From Brienomyrus brachyistius (taxonomy: Eukaryota; Chordata; Actinopteri; Osteoglossiformes; Mormyridae): DNA of 64,000 nucleotides. The stretch is taken from assembly GCF_023856365.1 (NCBI RefSeq), contig NW_026042454.1, forward strand, positions 1-64,000, given 5' to 3'. The notes below the pieces were generated by a model. The model saw nothing but the letters and a program-made list of their open reading frames with translations. It made no database searches and was not told the DNA's origin. Positions 48,500 through 59,489 of this stretch are shown here, in pieces. The translations under genes were made by a program, and so were the position numbers. Position 1 is the first letter of the stretch. Each line of letters opens with the position of its first letter.

Positions 48500-49555
48500 C
48501 AGAGTTATTGATGGCTAGAACAAAAAAAACACAGTAACACAGAGGTGTAGCTAAAAATTCTGGGCCCCTGACAGAATGTCACCTTGCGCCCTCTGTCGAA
48601 TTTTACATTCTGTGAAAGAGATTTGTTGAGCCATCTTCCAATGTAATCAATGTGCTCTTTATTTGAAAAGCACTTTAAACAACCTTATGGACCAAAGTGC
48701 TGCACAAAGGAATAAATAAAAACATTCACACACTTAAAAACGAAGTAAAAGAAATTTAATAAAAACCAAAACATTCAATGTGAGTAAAAGGCCATTAATA
48801 AAAATTTAAAAAAATCTATTAATTAATAAAGAAAAGGCTAAGATTAAAATAAGATTTACTATTAAAATTAACATCTCACAATGTGTCAAAGGTGAAGGAG
48901 AAGAGATTAGAAGAGATTTAAAAACGGACAGAGGGGATTCCTCTCTAATGTGAAAAGGCAAGTCATTCCACATTTTAGGAGCTGCGACTGCAAAGGCTCG
49001 ATCCCCTCTAAGCTCACGCTGAGTCTTAGGAACCGTCAGGAACAGCTGATCAGCTGACCTGAGAGAGCGGGTGGGGGTGTAAGGGTGAAGCAGCTCACAC
49101 AGGTCAGATGGAGCAAGACCACTGAGGGCTTTAAAAGCAAATAACAGAATTTTAAAATGAATCCTAAAATGTACGGGCAGCCAGTGGAGTGAGGCTAAAA
49201 TGGGGGAGACATGCTCATATTTCCATGTGCGGCAGCATTTTGAACCTTCTGGAGGTGAACAATAGTGGAGCCTCTAACCCCAACATAGAGGGCGTTACAG
49301 TGGTCCAAACTAGTAGTGACAAAAGAGTGGATTACTGTCTCAAAGTGCTGCCTAGAAAGAATTGGCTTTATTTTGGCCAACTGCCTCAATTGTAAAAAGC
49401 TTGACTTGACAACTAACCTTATCTGAGTGTCAAACTTAAGGTTGGTGTCGACTTTAACCCCTAGGTGTGTGATGACTGGTTTACAATATTGTTCCAAGGA
49501 ACCTAAAATTACAGTGGAGGTCAGAGGAGTGGAGTTACCAAAAACCAACACTTCT
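48500..49555 (-). mobile_element. 5'-truncated L2-like LINE
   Basis: The minus frame (49195-49551) reads HLGVKVDTNLKFDTQI, SSFLQLRQLAKIKPILS and VTTSLDHCNALYVG, the RT C-terminal part. The left kilobase is its 3' region, with the LINE-typical GGGCAGCCAGTGGAGTGAGG. Confidence 0.82.
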
Positions 49556-49614
49556 GTCCATTACCTCCCCACTTCCTTGTTAGTTACAATATTTGTTCTG
49601 CATTACTGTACTGC

Positions 49615-49725
49615 TTTGGAGCCTTTTGATATTAAGGTGAATAACACAGGTGAAAAATTAAGGTGAAAAAAGAGACAGATGCATTGACAGCAGTCGTGGC
49701 CACACTTTGGACTGGGAGTGTAAGA
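49615..49725 (+). mobile_element. Tc1/mariner end fragment
   Basis: GAGACAGATGCATTGACAGC followed by TGGCCACACTTTGGACTGG resembles the Tc1-like end at 14090-14135. Confidence 0.45.
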
Positions 49726-50859
49726 GCAAAGGAAACTGAATCCACTATGTTCTGTCCTGTAAATTTTTATTAAACACCACATGACACACATACGAGTCCT
49801 GTTTTAACTTTCAGGGCTGATGGTCTGCAGCCTGGCTTGTGTTCTACAGTGCAGCGCAGGTGCAGTCACTGTGCTGAGCCCGGCGTTATATTAATGACGC
49901 AGCCTTTCACACTGACCAGTGAGAAATAACCTTGAAAATGACTGTGCTCTTTGTGGTTCTCCTTTTTTCTTACCACCAAGCAAGAGACTAAACATATTTT
50001 CTACTTATCAGTTATCAGAAATCAGAAATGTCATGCAGTAATCAGAGGTTAGACAGCAAGAATGACTTTTGTATTTTTATCTTTTGTCAATCTTTTATCC
50101 AGCGACTACTAATTCTCATCGGGGTCTGGAGAGGGTGGGACCTGTCCCAGGAAGCACAGAGCACAGGCCTGCATGGGATGCCATTCCACACAAGCAAAAA
50201 CAATTAAGATGGTCAGATTTGCCTCACTGTGTGATTTTGACTGAAAGATGAACTAAGCACAGTCTTGTGTGTATAAAAATGCGTAGATTCATTTAACTTT
50301 AACAATGAGATTCAGCAACATGACCTTATAGTGTTAATGATCGGTATCTTACTGGTATTAACTGAATTATGCAAAATTCTACATTATTCTATATTATTGC
50401 ACCCAAATTGTTCATACTGACTAAATGTAATTACTGACATCCTGGACATACTGCTTTTTAGGTTTGAATTTAAAATGTTAGTAGACAAATTCATGCTGTC
50501 AATAACATCTCACTTGCTCACCCACTTTTAGATAAAAATACCCTTTGTGGTTTTTCTAGTGAAGCAGTGGGCCTGAGCTGAGGACCTGATGGTTGTGTGG
50601 TTTTCGCTCACTGAGAAGAGAGACACAAACACCCTGCTCTCAGTCGGTCAGTCTTCCTGTAAAATGCAGAGGTGAGACTGCTAGTGGAAAATTACTGACT
50701 GCAGCGTCAACAACACATATAAACAGCAGCACAAACAAAATGTTCCACAAATGCAGGACATCTGTATGCTTACAGCACACATCAGACACGCTGACCCTCA
50801 GCACTGAGCTCCTCCAGGCTCTGTGCTCTCCCTCTTCTCTTCAATTTCTACACAAATCA

Positions 50860-51260
50860 CTGCTGCTCCAGTGAAGATCCTGAATTTTGCAGGTGATACT
50901 ACTGTGTTTGCCATCATAACTGAAGGTGATGAGTCTGCCTACAGACTGGAAGTCGTACAGCTGACCATCCAGTTCTGAACTCACATTATCCCAAATGTCC
51001 ACATGCTTAGACTCCTCTCATCATCAGGGAGGAGCGTCCCTTGGCACTGTAGAGTAGATGGATGAGAGCAGGCTGATAACAAGGCTGTCATCAATTTTAT
51101 GTGACACCTCTCACCCCCCCAGCAGACTATGGAGGCCCGTAAGGGCAGCTCCTTCAGTAAGAGACTCAGACACCCGGCGTGTGACAGAACGGTACCGCAG
51201 GTCATTGGGCCCCACAGCAGTCAGGCTTTATAATCTGCACTCTGCTCATTGAACTTTTCC
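50860..51260 (+). mobile_element. Degenerate LINE fragment
   Basis: Pieces read KILNFAGDTTVFAI (an altered FADDT motif) at 50874 and, from 51120, RPVRAAPSVRDSDTRRVTE and GPTAVRLYNLHS, which match LINE C-terminal ends. Confidence 0.55.
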
Positions 51261-53280
51261 CCTGTTCACTGTCTTCTGATACAGTTTCTATCTGCTGCTG
51301 ATCTGCAATATTGTTCCTCCTTATTCACTGATGTGCAGTGTTGCATTGAGCCAGTGCATTATGCCCTGTGTGGCAGCTTCCTTTGGGAGGCTAATATCTG
51401 GCACATGAGCAATAATGTTACATGCAATAGGATTGTGTATAAGTTAAGGATTGTGTATAAGTTAATTTTAATATTCCTATAATATTCCTCTGTATGTAAT
51501 ATATTCTTATTTTTTGTTTCTATTATTACCCTATATTTATATATACATCCATTTATTTTACATTCATAATGATGTTGTTTGTTGTTTTGTGCCCCACTGC
51601 TCTTGTAACAAGCCTCAGTCTTGACTCTCCCTTTTAAGGTCTTGGCCTTAAATCACACTCGATATAGGTGGTGTCGTCCCCATCACCCTGACCAGGATAC
51701 ATGCTGTAAGATTAATGGATGGTGTTTATCTGTGTGATGAAAAAGAATGTGAATAAAACAAAAATGTACCATTATAAATGGGAGCCCTAGGATGTGTGGT
51801 GGTTAGAGATGTGGACTGATGAGAATTTTGCTTTTCTAAAGTTCTGTTGTGAAAACTGTACATTCCGTTCCATGTACAGTAGTGATATGTAGCAATCATG
51901 TGCTCCAGTCAAATGTCCAGCTGCATGAATAATAATGGTGGCTTGTTTGGATAAAATAACTTAGGCTGAATACTTGAAAGCGTGACCTGGGTGAGGTAGA
52001 GAGGAAACAGGGTCTTACAAGAAGCAGATATTGTTCTGTCTGTGTGGTTTTTACTCTTTGCAAAGTGAGTCCAGCACAGTGCAGTCAGTGGGTCAGTCTT
52101 CCTGAGCTGCATCTAACCAGTGGAAACATCTGCAGCACTGCAGAGAAGCACTCAGCAGACAAACAAACCCAAACAGCTTACAGCTGTATGTCACTTTTGG
52201 ACAGAGGTGGACAAAGTACACAACTTCACTACTTGAGTTAAGTATAGATACTCCTCGTCAAATAATACTCAAAGTTTTTCAGTTAATTTTTTACTTCAGT
52301 TAAAGTACTGGAGTATTTGCATCTAAAAATACTTAAGTATTCAAAAGTACATTATGTTTTAAATGCAAGACATTTTTCAGAACCTAATGACTCCTGAACA
52401 CCCCACTGAATACACTGACTGGCTTGTACATCTTGTAGAATAAAAAGCTTGTGGAATATGATACAATGACTATAGAAACACAACTGACATAACAAAAGTA
52501 CAGCCATTGTCATTTTCATCTTATTTAACACCCCCCACCCCACTCACACAAAAGAGCATGGTAGTGTTCTTACAGAGCCGTAGCAGTGTGTGTGTGTGCA
52601 TGTGTGCATGTGTGTTTGTGTGTGTGTGTGTCTATGTGTGTGTGTGTTTGTGTGTCTGTGTATGTTTGTGTGTGTGTCTATGTGTGTGTATGTTTGTGAG
52701 CCAAGTAACAAGACAGGGAGCAAGAAACAAAACTCCTCTTTCTTAATTATCCACATCGTTATTAACGACACAGGTATATATACAGGTACATATACAGGTA
52801 CATGTATATACTCAAAAATACATCCAGAACACACAATTAAATGAAAAACGTAATTTAAGAACACTTGAAATTTTCATTCAGTTTCTTTCATCTGTTTAAT
52901 ATAATCGATCAGTCCCTGTGCGTTTGCCCCAAACCATTCAGCATGGTACACAAGGGAGACAAGTAAGCATGTGTGACATCAAAGAACTGATTGCAGCAAC
53001 TCAGCCTTTCCACAACATTAAAGCCGCTTATTCCCCCCCATGCCATGAAGAAATAATCTCTGTGGCTCCCCTCTCCCCCTCCCTCAGCCCCCAGTCTGGC
53101 TTGAACATTTGCACTTCCAGTAAAAATGCGCCCCAAACACACTGACACCAAACTCAGCACCGGTGCTCCGTAAAATCCCGTGATTCAGTCTCAGAAGCAC
53201 TGGCTCCCCTGCCCTCCTCTGAACATTATTAAAGCTACACCCTGAACACTCTGTGTGACTGACATGAATGAGAAGCATCT
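51261..53280. other. Intergenic, 3' of the immune receptor gene
   Basis: AT-rich sequence with a GT-rich microsatellite (52586-52698). No exon recognised; the 3' UTR of the minus-strand receptor gene probably extends into it. Confidence 0.45.
52586..52698. repeat. GT-rich microsatellite
   Basis: Runs of TGTG broken by CATG, TTTG and CTATG units over about 110 bp. Confidence 0.95.
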
Positions 53281-55112
53281 TTATTCATAATCTCTGTAGC
53301 GGAGGTCAGAATACAGAGTGTCATTATTCCCGTCTTTCTTCTGTCTCCTGGGTTTTGGCTTCTTAAGGTTCAGGGCAGCGTAATTCAGTGTGTCCTCGTC
53401 ATGGCACTGTGGAGACAAAGATGGCAGAATTGGATGGATCAAATCGGTTTGCTATTACCTATTTTCACAAATAGCACTTAAAATGCTGATCCCAGGATGG
53501 AAATCAGTCTGAGGTTCATTTGTTTTACTGACGATTTGTAATTTGAAATATTTATTACATACTTGCTTGCGTGACCATTCCACTTTTGATATATCACTGT
53601 TCTTTTCATCTGTTTAAAATATATAACACATCAATATATTATTTAATTTCGCACGGTATCATACCGTGGTCAGATAACATTCCGAATTTTCAAGCAATCA
53701 ACATCCTTTTTGTCTCAAAAATGAAAGTAAAAATGACTTCTGTCAATTTAAGTGTGCATGTTTGGATACGTGTCATTTGTTCTCATATATCATATATAAT
53801 AAAATTGCTATAAAGGAGATCTTGGTAATAAAAGTTATTGATATGCAACTTATTGCAACATGTATATTTCAATAGATTTTGCAAAATATGAAAGATATAA
53901 TACAAAAATGTAAATCTTACAGTACAAAAAGGTTTATATAAATAAGGTGAGATTTAATAATGGATTTTAAAACTGTATTACCTGCAAGAGTGGTTTTAAT
54001 ATGAAAATGTTATCTATCATAAAACAATTTTATATTTCTATAATTTGTTAAAATCTACATTTTGTCCTTCTGAGTGCATAAAGCCGGGCAGCGTACCTGC
54101 ACAGTGTGTACAGGTCAGTTTACATCTTATACAAATGAGAGCAACGTTCAGAATAATGCTGCAAGATAAAACTATCAGCAAGCCAGAGTGAAGAGGATCC
54201 AGCAGCTTCTGAAAGCCTGTAACAAAGAGATAGATTTCAGCATAATGATATAGAGACACATTTCCCATTTGCTTACATTACATTAGTTAAAGATCAAATC
54301 GATAACACATTACAGCAGTTGTTTTGTAAATAGTCCATTTTTAACATGAACTTCTAGTATTTTGTATTTTAACAATTTATATTAATATTTGAAATAATTA
54401 TTAAATTAGGCTCCGGACCCCCCGCGACCCAATAGGATAAGCGGTTTGGAAAATGGATGGATGGATGGATATTAATATTTGAAATAATTATTAAATTAGG
54501 CTCCGGACCCCCCGCGACCCAATAGGATAAGCGGTTTGGAAAATGGATGGATGGATGGATAATTATTAAATTAACATCTGTGTAATTTAATTTAAGCACT
54601 TAAATTAGAAAATTCATTACATTAAAAAAAGAAATAAATGTCTTAATAGCAGAATAAGCTAAATAAAACTTTGAAGCAGATATACTCTCCACACTGGGTG
54701 CTACCATCTATATCCAGCTGTGTGCCGTTCCCAAACAGCATCTCCCCACACTGGGTGTTACCATCTATATCCAGCTATGTGCCGTTCCCAAACAGCATCT
54801 CCCCACACATGGCCACAGCGCAGTAGTAAGTCCCAGCATCGGAGAGGCTGAGGTTCCCCTTGGGGAGGCTGTAGACGCAGCTCCGTGTAGGAGATCCAGC
54901 CTCAGGGCTCTTCTCACACTCATCACTGCTGTTTCCAGGGCTGTAAATGACTCCAGGAAGGGATTCTCCTGATCCATGTCTGAACCAGTAAACACTGTGT
55001 TCTCCTGCACAGCTCCCAGTCTCTATCGTACACTGCAGGCTCACAGAGTCTCCTGGCTGCAATGTGTCAGACACAGGCTGCTGTACCACAGTCCTGCTGT
55101 TGGAGTCTTTAC
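53281..55112 (-). CDS. NITR/SIRP-like immune-type receptor with ITIM tail (leader exon not found; V exon interrupted)
   Basis: A membrane receptor of the novel-immune-type family, expected on lymphoid or NK-like cells. Three minus-strand exons join in phase: V exon 54762-55112, membrane exon 54059-54216 and tail exon 53281-53406. The V exon has SVSLQC, VYWFRHG, DAGTYYC and the J-like FGNGT, as in NITR genes where V and J are one exon. The membrane exon carries LLIVLSCSIILNVALICI. The tail has LNYAAL, a good ITIM, and TLYSDL, an ITSM-like site, ending RYRDYE and TAA. A TAG at 54775-54777 cuts the V frame just after FGNGT. A 57-bp tandem copy of the J end at about 54690-54747 reads CAG at this place. 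No leader exon was seen up to the provirus at 56078. Could be an allele-level pseudogene. Confidence 0.72.
54381..54560 (-). repeat. 90-bp tandem duplication containing a (GGAT) repeat tail
   Basis: ATTAATATTTGAAATAATTA through GGCTCCGGACCCCCCGCGAC and GGAAAATGGATGGATGGATG occurs twice with a 90-bp period and almost no differences. The core is the CATCC-headed dispersed repeat in minus orientation. Confidence 0.9.
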
Positions 55113-55844
55113 CTGAAAAGCAAAATAGTCATGATGACAGCCCTTTGAGAATAACAATGGAAAATACAGATCCTCAAAAATTGTTCTTACAGATTTTTGG
55201 GAACTGAATCGATGTTCTTCTAGCCATCCAAGAAATCAGTAACTTCTTGGAGAACAGCTGACATTCTTCTCTCTTTTTATTGTATTACTGCTTATTAGTA
55301 TATATCAGGTAACACTATACATTAACTGCACCTACATAATACCTAAATAAAAATTATATGATAATAACAAACATTATAATCATATAATGTCTTGTATTAA
55401 TGTATGAAGGTAGATGAATATAATTAATTTCAATTCAAAGAAATGAAGTGTGTAAAGTGTACTTTATATTTTCATGATTTTCGTGACTTTACATTTGGTT
55501 TATGTTGCCCCTTTTCCACAGGAAGGTATTTATTGTTTTTGCATATTTAGCTCTTGATGTGTTTTGGTATTTTTGAGCATTTTGCTGTAGTACCTGCATA
55601 ATTTAATTCAAGAGCCGAAGAGCTGTTTGCCCATTACTAGTTTGTCTATCTTTTAACATTAAAGAAAAAGTATACATAGTAAAAGGAATTACTTGGTTTC
55701 GTAGTTCCTCCTATTTATTTTCTTATGCACACAAAAGTAAGTTTTTCCGTTCAACCATAGCACTACAGCGAAAAGCAAAACGTCATGGCAAATACAATTA
55801 TGCTTTATTCCAATACACATTGCTAATTTTTCATTATTATTACA

Positions 55845-55985
55845 TTTATTCAGCATAATATCTTCAAAGGTTTCATGATTTAATTTGCAATCTTCTGGCC
55901 TGAAATCTTTTCCTGCTACACTGAAGACTCTCTCAGCGTGTGCAGAGAAAGCTGCAGCCAAAGGGTTGGCATCCTCTGATAAACA
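55845..55985 (-). pseudogene. hAT transposase C-terminal remnant
   Basis: The minus frame reads AAAFSAHAERVFSVAGKDF, RPEDCKLNHETFED and IMLNKCN, the hAT dimerisation motif (ERVFS-AG). The rest of the gene is absent. Confidence 0.7.
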
Positions 55986-56077
55986 TGGTTGGTTCAGGTA
56001 TCGGTGACATTATGTGAACCTTTCATGGCAGGAATAGGGACTAGTTTGACTTTTGATGCAGGAAAAGTGTTTGGGAC

Positions 56078-56416
56078 TGTTAGGTTGAAGAAACAGTTGT
56101 TAATCATTTCTGTATGATCAGCAATGTGTGTAAATATATATGTATACGTTATTTCTTATCTTCTAGCCACATACTCTTAGCTATTGTACTCTAAGTAGGT
56201 GGTTAACAGCTGCCTACTTAGATAAGAATCTCACTTCCCTCTCTTGCGCCCCCCATTGACTATAAATAAAGAAGACAAGGGGAACCACCCTTTGTAACAC
56301 ATTCTGCTGTAGTTTGCATTGCAGAGAGTGTGGGTACCCTTGCAAGTAAAACTGTAACCTGTGTGTGTCTCATAAATGTGGAGTTGGGGTGGAAACGCCG
56401 GGCGCTTTCCCCAACA
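56078..56416 (+). repeat. 5' LTR, 339 bp
   Basis: Starts TGTTAGG and ends CCAACA. It contains a TATA box, and the AATAAA signal overlaps it (TATAAATAAAG at 56261). Compared with the 3' LTR I noticed one difference (GCAATGTGTG versus GCAATGAGTG). Confidence 0.96.
56261..56268 (+). promoter_or_regulatory. LTR TATA box
   Basis: GACTATAAATAAAG lies about 155 bp before the LTR end; the same string provides AATAAA. The matching copy in the 3' LTR is near 63576. Confidence 0.65.
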
Positions 56417-56423
56417 TAGAATT

Positions 56424-56441
56424 TGGTCCTTCGAGCCGGAT
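56424..56441 (+). promoter_or_regulatory. Primer-binding site for tRNA-Tyr
   Basis: TGGTCCTTCGAGCCGGAT lies 7 nt after the LTR. It is the reverse complement of the 3' 18 nt of vertebrate tRNA-Tyr including CCA (T-stem CCGGC, acceptor TCGAAGG, discriminator A). All 18 positions fit. Confidence 0.85.
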
Positions 56442-57007
56442 CCGAGGAACCCCGAAGACGTCTCCAGTACGCCGAGAGAAGCGACACCGAAGTCTGTCGA
56501 CAGCCACTCGAAGTCGGGTGCAAGAAAGACCTGTGATGTGAATTCGTCATCAGGCCGGTGGTTAGAACTGCGCTCGACGTCTGGTGATGTCTGAAGGACC
56601 TCGGTGACGGATCAGAGAGCACACTATACAGGTGAGAGATATGGCACCTAAGTGAGTAGGTGGCCAAGTGAGAGATACGGCACCTAAATAAGTAGGTGGC
56701 CAAGACATGCATGTGGTTGAGGTTAGCCGAAATTAACCGGGAGAGAAAGTAGGCGTTGTTGGAAATATATACAGTGTTGTATGTGGATGTGTTTTTATAG
56801 GTTTTAGATTAACCTACACGATCCACCCTAAAAGCAACAACATACTGGTGACTGAAGGATCAAGGACGGGTTTCATCCCTGAAAACTAACACCGCTGCTC
56901 TAATAGGGAGCAGTAGAAGGCCGTGTTAGTGTCCTCCTGAGGTCTCATGCCAGAGACTTGCTTTTAGGATTTTTTATTTTTTGTAGTGTATCCATTAAAA
57001 GGTAACA
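56442..57007 (+). other. Proviral leader, presumed packaging region
   Basis: 566 nt between primer site and the gag start, without a long open frame. A splice donor for env mRNA is expected here; GGTGAGAGATA near 56631 is a candidate. Confidence 0.45.
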
Positions 57008-58478
57008 ATGGGGAAGAATCAAAGTAAACAAATGGAACTAGAGGGAGATGAGAAGTTTATGGAAGGATATAAGCCAGGATCAGGACAAATAAGTAGTCAG
57101 AGATGGAGGAAAAAAACATGGGTTTGAAGGAAAACTCCACACTCCAGATATATTAAAATTACAGGGAAACTTAAAACTGGAGATGTTACAGACTACCAAT
57201 AAGAAAGAAGGTAAAGACAGAAAAAAAGAATATGTTTTTTCTGATGCATGGTTAGAACAGAGTAAATTAAGAGATAATAAAAGACAGCAAAAAAAGGGAA
57301 ATAAGGAGAAAAAATTACAGGCGACTTTAATTACACTAGATGAGGAGACGGCAACAAAATCTTCTGCCGCTCCAGTTCCCTTACTGCCCCCACAAATTCC
57401 AATGATTGCGCCTGCACCAGTTCCAGCTGTAAATAGACGACAAATAGGAGGAGGGGAATCATCTCGAATGATGACCCGAGGGTCTAACCCTTCTCTGTAT
57501 CCGTTAAAGGATCTGGAGACAAGTAAAGTACGCTGGCATCCAAAAAATGACACAGAACAGGAAGACTGGGAGAATGATTTGGTGTGTCCACTCGTAGAAG
57601 TGGCAAATCCAAATCGAGGCCCAAATAATGCAGGACCCGAAACTATGTTAGTATATAGACCCTGGACCGCTGAGGATAGAACAGCGGCTTTAAAAGGAAT
57701 ACCCCCGGTTGAAGAAGGGGTACCCGAGTTTTGGACTGCCATCCTAGAATTACAAAGTAGTTTTCATTTGAACGGCAGGGAAATGTATAGATGTCTCAGA
57801 CAGTTGTTTACCCATAAATGGGGACGTGTAGCGGGAGACTTCACAGGACATGGTAATAATGATGAAGTCTTAGCACATGACTCGCAGGAACTCATACAAG
57901 CATTACGAGACTTGCGAAACAGGGTAGAGACAGCCTTCGTAAGACGCGCAGACTATGGACGAATAGCGCAATGTAAACAAAAAGATGGAGAGGAACCTGA
58001 GGATTTTATGGATAGAATGAGAGTTGTATTTAGAGGAAACTCAGGGATCCCATTTGATGAAGAGGCAGTAGGAGTGTACCAACAACAGCTAAAACGAGCT
58101 TTTGTCGCAGGCCTAAAGCCCGAATTGCGAAAATATCTTGACAAACATTGGGTACATCAGAATACTGGTTCAGTCCAACAAGCACTATAATATGCTCAAC
58201 ACGCGCAGAAAGCGCAGAAACAGGAAAAGACAGACACAATATTCAGCGCCTCAGAAGTAGTAGCGCTAGTGCAAATGAATCCTCCGGGGAGGGGAGGATT
58301 CAGAGGAAGGTCAAGAGGCCGAGGAAGGGGGAGAGGTGTTTTCAGAAACAATTACAGGAATTCGTCTCAGCAAGATAACATTTGCTGGACATGCAGGAAA
58401 CCTGGACACTTAGCTAGGAATTGTAGAGTAGGGAAACAACCATATAACCCAAACTCCATTGAAAACAATGATCAATGA
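57008..58478 (+). pseudogene. gag: Retroviral gag (matrix, capsid, nucleocapsid) with two breaks
   Basis: Gag builds the particle shell. The likely start is ATG 57008 with MGKNQS, a myristoylation signal. The frame from this ATG closes at a TGA soon after an A7 run at 57110-57116; the long gag frame lies in the +1 register from there and is open through the 57183 ATG to a TAA at 58188-58190, then open again in the same frame to TGA 58476-58478. Capsid-like residues include FWTAILELQSSF, LIQALRDLRNRVETAF and QKDGEEPEDFMDRM. Nucleocapsid has a basic GRGGFRGRSRGRGRGRG stretch and one C-x2-C-x4-H-x4-C knuckle (CWTCRKPGHLARNC, 58383-58424). The first break may be a real 1-nt insertion or a sequencing error in the A run. 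Confidence 0.88.
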
Positions 58479-59489
58479 CCCCCCTCGGAGGCCCCTGTTA
58501 CCGACACCATCCGAGGCAAAACAGAGGTGATTTTAAGAAAGGAAACGGAGGTCACTTTACAAGACCTTTTAGATAAGGAAATAGATTTACAAGCAGTGTG
58601 TCAGTTATTAGCAGAAAGGCAGTGGGAAACCTTGCCAAGTCGGAAGTTAGTCATAAACGGCAAAGTATATGAATGTCTGTGTGACACTGGAGCATGTAGG
58701 ACTGTCCTAACCTCCAGTCCTCCCGGAGTCACATATTCTTCATCAGTCATAAATATAAAAACGGCAGGAGGTCAGACAGACAGACATCAGTTAACAAACC
58801 CAGTTGCAGTAAAAGATAAGGAAACTGGACTTGAATGTCAAGCACAGGTGTTAATAAGCCCTTCTTGTCCTGTTAACTTGTTAGGCCGAGACCTTATGGT
58901 ACAAATGGGCATTAGCGTGGTTGCCACAGCCACTGGCATGAAAGCAATCGTAAATGAAGAAGCTTATGTTGTGCAAGGAACCACAACACCACAATATTAC
59001 TGGTCTCTGGACCTAGGGGGAACTGCACAGACACGAGAATTATTGCGGAAAACTAGAGAAAAGCAGTCCCCTAGACAGGCCCAGTTCATGCCTGACGATG
59101 CCTTACACGTCACTATGTGGTACAAAGACACCCTTGGACCAGATTATGTCTATGACAAAACGTTTCATGCCCTCCAAGACACTTGTATTACCTTACAACA
59201 TATGTATGTTAACCCCACCACTGGGTTTTCAGCAGCCTCAGTCATTTTATCTAACAAGCAACAGGCTGTATTTAGAGAGAGAACACCACACGTATCTCTT
59301 TCAAAACCACCCCAGATGCAGTGGAGAGATGTAGAGATGTTCTTACGAGATTCTATGCACAGTTACAATGACTACCAACCCGTATCTGGCTCCTGTTGGA
59401 GCTATGATGAGAAACACAATGTGTGGCGGTTTCCTTTGGGATGGAGAGTTCAAACCACTCCCACCACACACTTAAAGGACCCAACCTGA
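58479..59489 (+). CDS. pro: Retroviral protease plus a putative 2H-phosphoesterase-like segment
   Basis: It continues the gag frame directly after TGA 58476, so it would be made by stop readthrough as in gammaretroviruses. The retropepsin active site DTGA is at 58683-58694 and the C-terminal LLGRDLM near 58880. After the protease comes a segment of about 150 residues not usual in mammalian retroviruses: it has ALHVTMWYKD (H at 59106), DTCITLQHMYVNP and TPHVSLSKPP (H at 59289), the paired HxT and HxS motifs of 2H phosphoesterases, 61 codons apart. It closes at TGA 59487-59489. The protease call is firm; the second domain is inference from two motifs. Confidence 0.8.
   Translation, partial: PPSEAPVTDTIRGKTEVILRKETEVTLQDLLDKEIDLQAVCQLLAERQWETLPSRKLVINGKVYECLCDTGACRTVLTSSPPGVTYSSSVINIKTAGGQTDRHQLTNPVAVKDKETGLECQAQVLISPSCPVNLLGRDLMVQMGISVVATATGMKAIVNEEAYVVQGTTTPQYYWSLDLGGTAQTRELLRKTREKQSPRQAQFMPDDALHVTMWYKDTLGPDYVYDKTFHALQDTCITLQHMYVNPTTGFSAASVILSNKQQAVFRERTPHVSLSKPPQMQWRDVEMFLRDSMHSYNDYQPVSGSCWSYDEKHNVWRFPLGWRVQTTPTTHLKDPT

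Noticed and set aside
57080..57742. 220-residue minus-strand frame across gag
   Set aside because: Antisense shadow of the retroviral gag frame.
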